DNA of 56,136 nt from CALRGE01 sp964360635 (GTDB lineage: Bacteria; Patescibacteriota; Gracilibacteria; UBA1369; 2-02-FULL-48-14), in assembly GCA_964360635.1 (NCBI GenBank), contig CAYHXO010000012.1, positions 1-56,136 on the forward strand, read 5' to 3'. The notes beneath the pieces were generated by a model. That model was not told the DNA's origin. It saw only the letters and a list, made by a program, of their open reading frames with translations, and made no database searches. Numbering within the stretch: the first letter of the stretch is position 1; each line of letters starts with the position of its first letter. The position numbers were made by a program, and so were the translations under genes. Shown here one piece after another: positions 1-8,953 of the stretch.

Positions 1-112
1 TTACCCTTCTCTTTCTTTTTCTCCTGTTACGTGCGATTCGGACTAGAATTCAGGACTGTGCGTTTGACTATATCTATATTTGATGCTATATTTCGAGCCT
101 TTTTAGGTTGAA

Positions 113-895
113 ATGTCAGAAAAAAATAATCTTTGGTGCGTTGTGGGAGCAGGTGGAGCTGGAAAAAGTTCGATTTGTGATGCCTTAAGTAAAGATGGCG
201 AATTTAAACATGTTGAACGAGATAGTATGATGGAAAGCATGTGGGATGAATTCGGCGGATTTGATCAATTTAGACAAACACTACTTCGAGGAGATAGGCA
301 GTCAAAGCGAGAAATTCTAAGGTTATTAAGAAAGCGGATTGAAAGATTATCAAAATTATTATCACATCCTGAACAAGCAGATTTTTCAAATGCTCTGAAA
401 AGAATACTCGAAGCTGATGACTCTGGCCTGATAGAGATATATACAAGAGACTCCGGTCTTCTATATTATTTAATCTGTACATTAGCCGAGGAAGAGGGAA
501 TTAGAAAAGCGGCAGAAATTGCAAAAGACAGCAGTAAGCATGTTCTTTTAAATGATGCATCTTTACATAACAAGGATGAGTTTAATTTTAGAAAAGAGTA
601 TCTAAATTCTCAAAATATTGAGCCCGGTTTACTTGTAGTGAGAAATACAAGAGAAAGAATTCGTGAAGTTGCAATGGAGAGATTTAACTCAGGAGCAACG
701 CAAGGCTTATGGCAAGGTAGGGCGGCTGCTGCCATAGCAGGAATGAATGAGCAGATCTCCTTTCCAGAGATTGAAAGAGTAATTATTTGTGATAACAAAG
801 GCGAGATTGGAGAGGCAGTTCGTGAAATTCGAGAAAGGATTTTGAAATCTGAATTTGAGGTAAATGTGAAATGGCCGATTAACTTGGCATGCTAA
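113..895 (+). CDS. P-loop NTPase, kinase-like, unknown substrate
   Basis: 260 residues. A Walker A motif (GAGGAGKSS, about residues 12-20) sits directly after the first beta strand, as in small-molecule or polynucleotide kinases. There is no signal peptide or membrane segment, so it should be cytoplasmic. The middle part (about residues 60-170) is helical and charged and I do not recognise it. The ATG follows an AT-rich leader without a clear Shine-Dalgarno sequence. It converges on the downstream minus-strand aspartoacylase-like gene with 3 bases between them. Phosphotransfer is inferred from the P-loop alone. It may be a member of the zeta-toxin/adenylate-kinase-like group, of which this window has several orphans. 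Confidence 0.6.
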   Translation: MSEKNNLWCVVGAGGAGKSSICDALSKDGEFKHVERDSMMESMWDEFGGFDQFRQTLLRGDRQSKREILRLLRKRIERLSKLLSHPEQADFSNALKRILEADDSGLIEIYTRDSGLLYYLICTLAEEEGIRKAAEIAKDSSKHVLLNDASLHNKDEFNFRKEYLNSQNIEPGLLVVRNTRERIREVAMERFNSGATQGLWQGRAAAAIAGMNEQISFPEIERVIICDNKGEIGEAVREIRERILKSEFEVNVKWPINLAC

Positions 896-898
896 GAA

Positions 899-1792
899 CT
901 AGAGTTTCCTCGCAAGACTGGCTACTCTGCTTCCCTCTCTAGAGTTTGTGGTTGGCTGTGGAAAAACTGTCATGCCTTCGTAGTTCATTTGCATGGGTTT
1001 TTCACCGTGATAGCCAATTACATCACCTGCGTGAAATTGCTCCCAGGATTGATTGCCCCAGCCTTCTGCAAATCTGAAACCTTCTGAAGTAACAATTATC
1101 GAGTCGACCAGTTCGAATATTTCTTTTTTTTCAGTTGAGCTTGGTGTTTTCTCGTGAGCTATAAGTTTGAGATCAGACATCAAGTTAAGAATGTCTTTGA
1201 TTACTTCGTCTACACGGCTTGTGTCAGTGGCCTGACCGGTCTCGTAACAAATGCCAATTCCGCCATGAGCCTCAGTGTACTCATCTGTTGTGATGCTTTT
1301 CCCTCCGGTAACAAAATTTGGATCAGCCAAAACCTTGTCGCAAGTGAACCATCGGTAGATTTCTTCATGTCTTGGCGAGTGCAAAGAACAGATAAAGGGT
1401 TCTGAAGGATTAGTTGTGGAATGCAGATCAAGAACAACATCACTTGCGATCAAGAAAGGTGCGATTGTTCGTGCGCGCGCATTTTCATAAGTACCATCGG
1501 GCGGATTATTTAAAAGATCTGTTGGGTAAGATCGATTTAGATCAGGAGAGAAAGGCCCAGACCGTTTCTGATTGAATTGGATTGCGAGCGGATTAGCTAA
1601 AACCAGATTGCATGTGCCGTTTATAATTTCCAAAATACCTGATTCAATCATTTCTCGTAATTTCAGTACAGCTTCCACGCCGGTTCGCTCGTTGCCGTGA
1701 GTTCCACCAAGAATAGTGAGTTGCTTCCCCTCGCCTCCGGAAACCGACCAAATGGCTTCGTGTAGTTCTTTCATAGAGGTGGAGAATAGCAT
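899..1792 (-). CDS. Succinylglutamate desuccinylase/aspartoacylase family zinc hydrolase
   Basis: 297 residues. The zinc-binding signature of the M14 AspA/AstE family is visible: GGTHGNE near residues 29-35 (His and Glu ligands) and DLHS near residues 120-123 (third ligand). An NP.A and DLNR-like stretch (residues 65-85) also fits the family. These enzymes cleave an amide bond between an acyl group and an amino acid (N-acyl-aspartate or succinylglutamate). The real substrate cannot be told from sequence. About 80 C-terminal residues resemble the beta domain that caps the active site. It stands alone between a P-loop gene and tRNA-Gly(GCC). Confidence 0.8.
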   Translation of the reverse strand: MLFSTSMKELHEAIWSVSGGEGKQLTILGGTHGNERTGVEAVLKLREMIESGILEIINGTCNLVLANPLAIQFNQKRSGPFSPDLNRSYPTDLLNNPPDGTYENARARTIAPFLIASDVVLDLHSTTNPSEPFICSLHSPRHEEIYRWFTCDKVLADPNFVTGGKSITTDEYTEAHGGIGICYETGQATDTSRVDEVIKDILNLMSDLKLIAHEKTPSSTEKKEIFELVDSIIVTSEGFRFAEGWGNQSWEQFHAGDVIGYHGEKPMQMNYEGMTVFPQPTTNSREGSRVASLARKL

Positions 1793-1840
1793 TTTCTGTG
1801 TTCAATGCCAAGATAGCCGAAAAAGCGACTGAAGTCGCAG

Positions 1841-1915
1841 TGGAGCAGGTAACGAGAATCGAACTCGTATCTCGGCCTTGGCAAGGCCGCATAATAACCA
1901 CTATACGATACCTGC
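1841..1915 (-). tRNA. tRNA-Gly (anticodon GCC)
   Basis: The minus strand folds as a full cloverleaf. The 7-bp acceptor stem is GCAGGTA/TACCTGC, the anticodon loop is TTGCCAA (GCC), and the T-arm loop is TTCGATT. The discriminator base is T, and CCA is encoded (complement of 1841-1843). A good promoter lies just upstream (1932-1960). Confidence 0.95.
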
Positions 1916-1931
1916 TCGTGGTGCAGGGACA

Positions 1932-1960
1932 AATTTATCGAAGTTTGAAATAAAGTGCAA
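1932..1960 (-). promoter_or_regulatory. Promoter of tRNA-Gly(GCC)
   Basis: On the minus strand TTGCAC (1955-1960) and TAAATT (1932-1937) are separated by 17 bases. They sit 16 bases before the mature tRNA 5' end. Confidence 0.6.
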
Positions 1961-1995
1961 GCTTTGCTAGAATTCTGATCCACTAATAAATCAAA

Positions 1996-2565
1996 ATGAT
2001 AAATTCACGACCGGCAAAAACTGAGCACGAAATTCTTGATGTAATTGCAAATAGATATGCAAATATGGCCTTCGACCAGCGCGAAATCGAAAAAGATAAA
2101 ATTGCAAGTTTACTCGAGGCGGCGCGATGGGCACCTTCGTCTTACAACGAACAGCCTTGGCAGTATGTTATTGGTTACAAAGGCGATGAAACTCATGCGA
2201 AATTGGCGGAATGTTTGATGGATGGAAATGCATACGCACGAGTTGCTCCTGTATTGATGCTTTCTGTTGCAAAGAAATTTTATGCGTTTAATAAGAGTGA
2301 GAATCGACATGCCATGCACGACGTGGGCTGTGCGACCGGCTATATGTATTTACAGGCTACAGCTATGGATTTGGGCATGCATGAAATGGGAGGTTTCAGT
2401 GTTGAAAAAGCTCGCGAATCTTTTGGAATTGGAGATGATTTTGAACCTGCTGCAGTGATTGCAGTTGGGTATCCTGGAGATGTTGCTACCTTACCGGACG
2501 GAGTGAGAGAAAGAGCGACTGCACCAAGAACAAGAAAGGCGGTAGAAGAGATGATTTGGAAATAA
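1996..2565 (+). CDS. Nitroreductase family FMN oxidoreductase
   Basis: 189 residues, the usual length for the family. The FMN-binding N-terminal signature is AARWAPSSYNEQPWQYVI (about residues 43-60). The C-terminal G-x-G stretch ends AVGYPGD followed by a basic tail. Such enzymes form dimers and reduce nitro compounds, quinones or enones with NAD(P)H in the cytoplasm. The physiological substrate is unknown. The gene is monocistronic, follows the tRNA promoter region divergently, and has a short AT-rich leader. Confidence 0.85.
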   Translation: MINSRPAKTEHEILDVIANRYANMAFDQREIEKDKIASLLEAARWAPSSYNEQPWQYVIGYKGDETHAKLAECLMDGNAYARVAPVLMLSVAKKFYAFNKSENRHAMHDVGCATGYMYLQATAMDLGMHEMGGFSVEKARESFGIGDDFEPAAVIAVGYPGDVATLPDGVRERATAPRTRKAVEEMIWK

Positions 2566-2629
2566 GTGTCCCCGGGGACACTTATGCAGGTTGGAATTGA
2601 CTCTGCAGAGTCAGGCATAGCATAATTTT

Positions 2630-2662
2630 ACACATGTAAAGAGCCCCCGTTTCTGAGGGCTC
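2630..2662 (-). terminator. Probable rho-independent terminator of pnp
   Basis: The minus strand shows GAGCCC/GGGCTC (2641-2646 with 2657-2662) around a short loop, followed by TTTACAT. Two more short hairpins lie between here and the pnp stop (2682-2700 and 2702-2721). The weak U-run keeps confidence moderate. Confidence 0.5.
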
Positions 2663-2742
2663 CTGTCATTGCTTTGCTTAGACGCACAAACATTGTGCGT
2701 AGAGTGCCGTGCCTTCGGCACTAATGCCGCCTGGCGGCGCTG

Positions 2743-4887
2743 TTAAAACCCTTCCGGCTTAGGAAGTGGATTTTTGTCTACGTAGAATTCTTTCATTGAA
2801 AGGTTGTTTCGGCCTTGGTCGTCGATTTCAGTTAGTTTTACTTTAACTTTGTCGCCAACTTTAACTTCATCTGAAACGTTTTCAACTCGGTATGGTCGAA
2901 GTTTTGAAACGTGAACTAGCCCCTCTTTTCCAGGTAAGAATTCAACGAAACATCCGAAATCCATGATTCTTGTAATAGTTCCGTCGAAGATTTCTCCGGC
3001 AACAGGAACGTAAGTTAAACGTTTGATCCATTCAACGGCCTTGCTTCCTGAAACTTGATCAGGAGCAGTAACCACAACCTGACCTGTTTGTTCGATGTCG
3101 ATTTCAACACCACATTCAGCGGTAATCTTTTGGATTGTTTCACCACCCTTACCAATAACATCTCGAATCTTTTCAGGATCGATTTGAATTGTAAGAATAA
3201 GTGGAGCGTATTTAGAAAGCTCAGCTCGAGGTTTTTGGATTGTTTCAAGCATCTTGCCCATGATGAATGCACGGCCAAGTTTTGCCTGAGCCATTGCCTC
3301 ACCCATCATTTCAAGAGTAATACCTTTCACTTTCATATCCATTTGAAGTGCAGTAATTCCAGTGTCAGTTCCTGTAACTTTGAAATCCATATCTCCGGCA
3401 AAATCTTCTAGACCTTGAATGTCTGAAAGAATTTTGTAAGTTCCTTTCCCTGTTTGCTTGAATTCATCACTTGTCACAAGACCCATCGCAATTCCGGCAA
3501 CCGGCTTTCTGATTGGAACACCTGCGTCCATCAATGAAAGAGTTGATCCACAAACTGAAGCCATTGAGCTTGATCCGTTACATGTTAGTGTTTCTGAAAC
3601 TAAAAGCATTGTGTATGGGAAATCTTCTTTTGAAGGAAGAACCGGTACCAAAGCTCGTTCAGCCAAGAATCCGTGACCGATTTCTCTTCGAGAAGTTCCA
3701 CGCATCATCTTAACTTCACCAGTTGCATATGGAGGAAAGTTGTAGAAATGCATGTAGCGTTTCTGAACATCTATATCCATAGTGTCGATAATCATTGCAG
3801 CACCTGGAGAGCCAAGTGTCGTAACTGTTAGGACCTGAGTTTCGCCACGTTGGAAAAGTCCAGTTCCGTGAGTTCTTGGAAGTACGCCGACTTCAGTTGA
3901 AATAGGACGAATTTCGTCTAATTTTCTACCATCGATACGAATACCTTTTTCAAGAATATTTTTTCTCATGTTTTCGTCGATCAATTTTCCGAGAGCGTCG
4001 GTTAATTGTCTTTCTGACTTTGTTGCAGCTTCAATATCAGATTTGAAGTGTTCAAGAAGTTTCGCTTCTAAAGCGTGAACTTTTTCTTTCACAGCTTTTT
4101 TGTTGATTCCTGAAACTGTTTCTAAGTCAGCTTCGCTGATTACTTCTTTAACGAAGTCTTTAGATTCATCAGTAACTTTTGCAACTGCGTATTCTCGAGC
4201 TTCTGGTTTAATCATTTCTACTAATTGCATCTGGAATGCACAGATTTCCTTGATTGTCTTGTGAGCTAGATCTAAAGCCTTAAGCATTGTTGCTTCGTCG
4301 ATTTCGTAAGCTCCTGCTTCAACCATTGTGATTGCATCAAGAGTTCCTGCAACTGTTAAATCAAGCTGACCTTTTTCAATTTGTTCCATTGTTGGAAAAA
4401 CAATAAGTTCTCCATCAATCATACCGATTCTTGCAGCGGCAAGAGGGCCTGAAAATGGCATCCCGGCAATCATAATTGCTGAAGAAGCACCAATTAAGGC
4501 AAGAACTCCAGGTTCATTAACAAGATCAGCAGACATTACAGTCTGAATCAACTGAACCTCGTTCGTAATTCCTTTTGGGAAAAGTGGTCGAATTGGACGA
4601 TCTATCAAACGAGCCTTTAAAGTTGCTTCGTCTGAAGGTCTTCCTTCTCTCTTAATAAAACGTGAACCTTTAATTTTTCCTGAAGCGTAATAACGTTCCT
4701 GGAATTCAACTGTCATCGGGAAGAAATCTGCGTCAGGTTTTCCCTTGTGGCTCATCATCGCAGTCGAAAGGACTACGGTTTCGCCGTACTTAACTGTAAC
4801 AGCCCCGTCCGCAGCAAGTGCGAAGTGGCCGGTTTCGATAGAGAGCTCGCGACCTGCGAGATCCATCTTAATGATCTTTTTTTCCAT
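2743..4887 (-). CDS. pnp: Polyribonucleotide nucleotidyltransferase (PNPase)
   Basis: 714 residues, full length. Two RNase PH-like domains occupy roughly residues 1-215 and 310-545, with a helical linker between them. A KH domain with GKGG (about residues 565-620) and a C-terminal S1 domain (about residues 630-700) follow. PNPase degrades RNA 3' to 5' using phosphate, normally as a trimer and often within a degradosome. It lies downstream of rpsO on the same strand, the classical rpsO-pnp arrangement, with a 139-bp gap. The S1 domain ends almost at the stop, without a long acidic tail. Confidence 0.97.
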   Translation of the reverse strand: MEKKIIKMDLAGRELSIETGHFALAADGAVTVKYGETVVLSTAMMSHKGKPDADFFPMTVEFQERYYASGKIKGSRFIKREGRPSDEATLKARLIDRPIRPLFPKGITNEVQLIQTVMSADLVNEPGVLALIGASSAIMIAGMPFSGPLAAARIGMIDGELIVFPTMEQIEKGQLDLTVAGTLDAITMVEAGAYEIDEATMLKALDLAHKTIKEICAFQMQLVEMIKPEAREYAVAKVTDESKDFVKEVISEADLETVSGINKKAVKEKVHALEAKLLEHFKSDIEAATKSERQLTDALGKLIDENMRKNILEKGIRIDGRKLDEIRPISTEVGVLPRTHGTGLFQRGETQVLTVTTLGSPGAAMIIDTMDIDVQKRYMHFYNFPPYATGEVKMMRGTSRREIGHGFLAERALVPVLPSKEDFPYTMLLVSETLTCNGSSSMASVCGSTLSLMDAGVPIRKPVAGIAMGLVTSDEFKQTGKGTYKILSDIQGLEDFAGDMDFKVTGTDTGITALQMDMKVKGITLEMMGEAMAQAKLGRAFIMGKMLETIQKPRAELSKYAPLILTIQIDPEKIRDVIGKGGETIQKITAECGVEIDIEQTGQVVVTAPDQVSGSKAVEWIKRLTYVPVAGEIFDGTITRIMDFGCFVEFLPGKEGLVHVSKLRPYRVENVSDEVKVGDKVKVKLTEIDDQGRNNLSMKEFYVDKNPLPKPEGF

Positions 4888-5026
4888 ATTGTGTAATTTG
4901 GGTTAGTTAGAGCCCAATTTACACTCAGTAAGAAGTTTCAAGTCATCTCCAATCAACGACCGGACTGAGATTTCCTGTGACTTCACACCGAATTATAAAT
5001 GGGCACTCCGCCAAATGGCGGAGAGT

Positions 5027-5290
5027 TTACTTACGTAAATTCAAAGTATCTATAATTTTCTCGTATTGCTCCTTGTCATTAGACTTCAAATATTGAAGGT
5101 GACCTCTTCTCTGACCAACTAATTTTAGTAGGCCTCTTCTAGAGTGGATATCATTTTTGTGAGTTGAAAGGTGTTCAGTAAGGTGGTTGATTCGTTCAGT
5201 TAGAACTGCAATCTGCACCTGTGGACTTCCTGTGTCCTTTTCATGAGTTGCAAATTTTGCGATAACCTTTTTCTTCTGTTCTCTTTTCAT
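5027..5290 (-). CDS. rpsO: 30S ribosomal protein S15
   Basis: 87 residues, normal length. The signature TGSPQVQIAVLTERI appears at about residues 20-34, and HSRRGLLKLVGQRRGHLQYL at about 49-68. S15 binds 16S rRNA helices 20-22 and nucleates the platform of the small subunit. It is the first gene before pnp and has its own strong promoter at 5321-5349, which is back to back with the mgtE promoter. Confidence 0.97.
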   Translation of the reverse strand: MKREQKKKVIAKFATHEKDTGSPQVQIAVLTERINHLTEHLSTHKNDIHSRRGLLKLVGQRRGHLQYLKSNDKEQYEKIIDTLNLRK

Positions 5291-5320
5291 AAGATAAGCT
5301 TTTTATTAGTAAGCGCGGCT

Positions 5321-5349
5321 ATTTTACTGCAATATAAGGTCTTAAGCAA
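5321..5349 (-). promoter_or_regulatory. rpsO promoter
   Basis: On the minus strand TTGCTT (5344-5349), 17 bases, then TAAAAT (5321-5326). It lies about 30 bases before the rpsO start. Confidence 0.65.
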
Positions 5350-5362
5350 GCCGATTTCAGTG

Positions 5363-5391
5363 TTGACCTTGTCTCTTCCTTTAAATATACT
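5363..5391 (+). promoter_or_regulatory. mgtE promoter
   Basis: TTGACC (5363-5368), 17-base spacer, TATACT (5386-5391). The mgtE ATG is at 5409, so the leader would be only about 10 bases. This leaves no room for a magnesium riboswitch. Confidence 0.7.
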
Positions 5392-5408
5392 CCCAGCAAC
5401 CACGATTT

Positions 5409-6737
5409 ATGAACAATCAGCTCCTGGAAAAACTGGATACTGCCTTGGGCAACAAGGATATGGCCTCAATGAAACAAATTTTGAGGGATGTTGATATGAC
5501 AACACTCACTTTTTTGATTGATCATTTGGCGAGAGGAAAAAGAAAAACTTTTTCTCAAATTCCACCTGAAACACAAGCTACTCTTGTTTTGAATCTTTCC
5601 GAAGAAAGTAAAAAATCGATTTTGCCACGTTTGCCGAACACAGCTTTCGCCAGATTTTTGCATTTTAATTACGAAGATGATGCGGCAGATATTCTGCAAG
5701 AACTACCTAAAAAACGCCAGACCGCGATTCTGGAAAAAATGAAGGATGATAAAAGAAGAAAAATTGAGAAATTACTTAATTATGATTCTCAAACGGCCGG
5801 TGGATTGATGGATCTTAATTTTATCGTGATTGGAGATGATGCAAGTTTCAAGGAAGTGGCAGAAAAAGCCGGGAAATATCAGCACAAAGAAGGAATTGCT
5901 CCAACTGTTGTTGTGAGGAAAGAGAACGGTGGAATCTTGGGATACCTTCCCTATAAGAGTCTAATTCTTAATCATCAAATAAAATCCGTTAAGAATTTGG
6001 TGCATTCATTGCCACTAGCTGGTAGCGATTTAGATCAAAAGGACGTTTTGACATTGGCCCAAGACACAAGGAGCGAGCAAATTGGTGTGACGGATAATAA
6101 TGGTCAAATAATTGGTATTATTCAAATTCAGGATCTTTTGAGAATTGCTGAGGAAGAAGCCACAGAAGACGTATATCAATTTGCCGGAGTTGATGAAGAT
6201 GAGGATATTTTTGACCCAATGATAGTAAAAGTTAAAAGACGTTATCTCTGGCTTATAATAAATTTAGGCACGGCTTTCCTTGCATCAATTGTTGTATCTC
6301 ATTTTGAGGGAACTATTGAAAAGATGGCAATTTTAGCAGCTTATATGCCGATAGTTGCAGGTTTGGGTGGCAATGCAGCTACTCAGACTCTCGCCGTTGT
6401 AGTTAGAGGTTTGGCTAATGAAGATATTCCATGGCATGCGGCAAAGAAAATTATTCTGAGAGAAGCTTTCGCAGGAATTATCAAGGGCCTTCTGATTGGG
6501 ATGACGGCCGGAACTATTGCTTTTATTTTTGGTGGCCACTTTAAGTTGGGATTGGTATTAGCTTCTGCAATGATCATCAATTTCTTTATAGCAGGGCTTT
6601 TTGGAGCAACAGTTCCATTTATTCTTAAGAGGTTTAAAATTGATCCGGCTGTATCAAGCTCAATTTTTGTGACTGCCGCAACTGATGTTTTTGGATTCCT
6701 TACCTTCTTGGGATTAGCTACAATATTTTTATTATGA
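5409..6737 (+). CDS. mgtE: Magnesium transporter MgtE
   Basis: 442 residues, the usual family length. An N-terminal superhelical domain (about residues 1-125) is followed by a pair of CBS domains (about 130-255) and a five-helix membrane domain (about 275-442). The pore signature PIVAGLGGNAATQT is near residues 317-330. MgtE dimers conduct Mg2+ into the cell, and the cytosolic domains close the pore when Mg2+ is high. The stop overlaps the start of the next membrane-protein gene by 4 bases (ATGA), so the two are translationally coupled. Confidence 0.95.
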   Translation: MNNQLLEKLDTALGNKDMASMKQILRDVDMTTLTFLIDHLARGKRKTFSQIPPETQATLVLNLSEESKKSILPRLPNTAFARFLHFNYEDDAADILQELPKKRQTAILEKMKDDKRRKIEKLLNYDSQTAGGLMDLNFIVIGDDASFKEVAEKAGKYQHKEGIAPTVVVRKENGGILGYLPYKSLILNHQIKSVKNLVHSLPLAGSDLDQKDVLTLAQDTRSEQIGVTDNNGQIIGIIQIQDLLRIAEEEATEDVYQFAGVDEDEDIFDPMIVKVKRRYLWLIINLGTAFLASIVVSHFEGTIEKMAILAAYMPIVAGLGGNAATQTLAVVVRGLANEDIPWHAAKKIILREAFAGIIKGLLIGMTAGTIAFIFGGHFKLGLVLASAMIINFFIAGLFGATVPFILKRFKIDPAVSSSIFVTAATDVFGFLTFLGLATIFLL

Positions 6738-7681
6738 ACTATAAAGCAATAATAAAAGAAGCGTGGGCTTTAACCCAAGAGAATAGAAAACTGATTTGGT
6801 ATTTTGCATTCATTCCTGCCGTTTTGGAATCATTGGTAAGTATGGTTTATATGACTTATCAAGTTTCTGCTTTTTGGACTTCGGAATATTTGAGACCTGC
6901 GGCAAAAAATGCACCACATGCAATCGAGTTGGTTTTTAAAGCAATCGGTAGAATTTTTCATTTGAATGTGGGACTTGGTGTTTTCCTTGTGATTAGTGCG
7001 GCTATAGTAATTATTTTGTATCTTCTTTTGCCTGTCTTTTCAGAAGGTGCGCTGATTCAGCTTATTGCAAAACTTCGTGGTGGCCATAAGGTTACAATGG
7101 TGGAAGGAGTGAACTTTGGTTTCACCAGATTTCTACAACTGTTCGAGTATAATACCTTGATAAAAACTTTCGGTTTGGTTGGAATTCTAACAGAAGCCTC
7201 ATTTGCATTCCGAAATTTGGGACCGGAAGTATTTGGATTTTTTGTTTGGATTTTTATATTATTTATTGTGGTGGGTTTTTTCCTAACACTTTGTTTCACA
7301 TATGCTCAGTTTTTTATCATCATCGATAAAATTCCTGTATTTACAAGTATGATGAAATCTAGCGCACTTGTTTTCAAACAATGGCAACACACATTATTTA
7401 TGTTTTTCTTGATGTTTTTGATTTCATTACGAATAATTTTCAACCTCTTGGTTGTACTTTTAATCCCATTCATTATTGCAGGGTCTGTGGCTTTTTTTGC
7501 CACCTTCACTTTAACATGGCTCGGAATTATTGTGGGAGTTTTACTAGGCACTGTAGCACTTTATTTTGCATCTTATTTCTTGGGAGTTTTACACGTATTT
7601 TCAAACGCAGTTTGGACATTTACATTCCTCGACTTGAGCTCAAAGCCTGATGATGACTTAAGATCACTTTCCCAAGGCTGA
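6734..7681 (+). CDS. Integral membrane protein, unknown function
   Basis: 315 residues with about six hydrophobic segments (near residues 20-40, 75-105, 160-185, 218-245 and 248-290). There are no catalytic motifs I recognise. It overlaps mgtE by 4 bases and probably shares its promoter. The fold is compatible with DUF4013/YIP1-like membrane proteins seen in many Patescibacteria, but I cannot assign a family. The last 18 bases overlap the convergent cyclic-nucleotide-binding gene. Confidence 0.75.
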   Translation: MNYKAIIKEAWALTQENRKLIWYFAFIPAVLESLVSMVYMTYQVSAFWTSEYLRPAAKNAPHAIELVFKAIGRIFHLNVGLGVFLVISAAIVIILYLLLPVFSEGALIQLIAKLRGGHKVTMVEGVNFGFTRFLQLFEYNTLIKTFGLVGILTEASFAFRNLGPEVFGFFVWIFILFIVVGFFLTLCFTYAQFFIIIDKIPVFTSMMKSSALVFKQWQHTLFMFFLMFLISLRIIFNLLVVLLIPFIIAGSVAFFATFTLTWLGIIVGVLLGTVALYFASYFLGVLHVFSNAVWTFTFLDLSSKPDDDLRSLSQG

Positions 7682-8065
7682 ATTTTGTATTTTTCTTGAT
7701 TCGTAAGCACTTTGTATTTTTCTGGCAATTTCCGGGTTCGCATGCACCAAAGACACAAAATCATCTTTTTTCAGAATGAAAATTTCACAGTCTGAAAGTG
7801 TTTCTGCAGAGCTCATACGTGGTGCAGCATCAATAAAAGCCATTTCTCCAAAAAATTCGCCTTCATTAAGTGTTGCAATGTCCCCCAGTTGAACCGTTCC
7901 ACTTTTAATTATATACATTGCATTTCCCTCATCTCCTTTCTTAAAAAGGGAATAATGGGCAGGATAAAATTGCATTGTAATATGCAGAATGATTTCTTTA
8001 TCCTCCTCTTCACTTAGCGTCTCAAATAGAGGCACAGTTTTGAGAATTTTCAGAATTAGATCCAT
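7664..8065 (-). CDS. Solo cyclic nucleotide-binding domain protein
   Basis: 133 residues, essentially one cNMP-binding beta-barrel. The phosphate-binding cassette FGEMAFIDAAPRMSSAE (about residues 72-88) keeps the Gly-Glu pair and the Arg that contact the cyclic phosphate in CRP and PKA. No helix-turn-helix or membrane part is attached, so it would act by protein contacts. The class III cyclase encoded at 23636 is a candidate source of ligand. It converges with, and overlaps, the preceding membrane-protein gene. Confidence 0.85.
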   Translation of the reverse strand: MDLILKILKTVPLFETLSEEEDKEIILHITMQFYPAHYSLFKKGDEGNAMYIIKSGTVQLGDIATLNEGEFFGEMAFIDAAPRMSSAETLSDCEIFILKKDDFVSLVHANPEIARKIQSAYESRKIQNSALGK

Positions 8066-8109
8066 TGGTAGAAATAAGTTCCCTTAACTCTACCATAAAT
8101 CTCTAATTC

Positions 8110-8949
8110 TTACAAGTTTTTGCTGCCGATATATCCTGTATAAATTTGTATTGCTGCTGAGGAATCCTTTTGAAGTCTAGAAAACTGAGAAAGCATTGCT
8201 TGTAATTTTTTCATGAAGGTTACGTTCACATCAGCTTCAATTACTTGACCGGCCACCACAGCTGGTGCTGGTTTTTTTGGAGCTACTGCAGGTGCAACTG
8301 GCTCAACATCAGAAACAACCAAGTTTGCTAGATGCGTTGCATATAGAGTGGAATTAAGACCATCCCTAGATAGTTCAGGGAAAGCATTGTATTCAACTGT
8401 GTAGGAAACAACCGGGTCAGGGCATACAATGCCTCTCTCTGCTAATTCAGTATATGCTAAAGCAAGGTCGTTTTCTTTGATGGTTTTTTCGCTAACATCA
8501 ACAGGGACAACCTGCATTACATTGCTGCTATCTTTTGTTACTAATGAAGATAAGATTGTTAGTTTTGACTTTAATTCAGCCAAGATTACATCTTCAGCCT
8601 TGATATCATCTGCAGTGCTTGTACCAGGTTTGATTTCTGTTAACTTTTTGATTTCTACTGCAAGTTGGCTTAATTTTTCCGGTGAAAGTTCTGTTAAAGC
8701 AAGTTTAAGAGTTGCTTCTGCTTTAGCCTTTCTTGCAGCAATAAATTCATCAGGTTCAACTGTAGCTGCATCATTAAGTCTTGGACTAAATTGTTCAGCA
8801 ATTGCAATAACATCACCAAATGATTTACTAGGATCAACTTCACAATAGTGAATGACCGCTGCTGGGTCTAAATCAGTGGTATCTTTTGCAGCAGCATTGT
8901 TAGAAAGCAATGTTGCTGCAAGTACTGTTGTATTTAAAATATTTCTCAT
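8110..8949 (-). CDS. Secreted protein, paralogue of its upstream neighbour
   Basis: 279 residues with a Sec signal peptide (hydrophobic residues 6-17, cleavage after about Ala21). No known domain. A conserved HYCEV motif lies just after the signal, and an ELAERGIVC motif is near residue 178. A Pro/Ala-rich linker (about 226-245) precedes a C-terminal helix. The same layout (HCEV, then E-x-x-x-RGI-x-C, then a C-terminal helix ending near a Tyr) occurs in the gene at 8954, which starts the operon 4 bases upstream. The two conserved cysteines may form a disulphide. Confidence 0.75.
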   Translation of the reverse strand: MRNILNTTVLAATLLSNNAAAKDTTDLDPAAVIHYCEVDPSKSFGDVIAIAEQFSPRLNDAATVEPDEFIAARKAKAEATLKLALTELSPEKLSQLAVEIKKLTEIKPGTSTADDIKAEDVILAELKSKLTILSSLVTKDSSNVMQVVPVDVSEKTIKENDLALAYTELAERGIVCPDPVVSYTVEYNAFPELSRDGLNSTLYATHLANLVVSDVEPVAPAVAPKKPAPAVVAGQVIEADVNVTFMKKLQAMLSQFSRLQKDSSAAIQIYTGYIGSKNL

Positions 8950-8953
8950 TTTA

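Noticed and set aside
5391..5409. Magnesium riboswitch before mgtE
   Set aside because: A near-consensus promoter leaves only about ten bases of leader.
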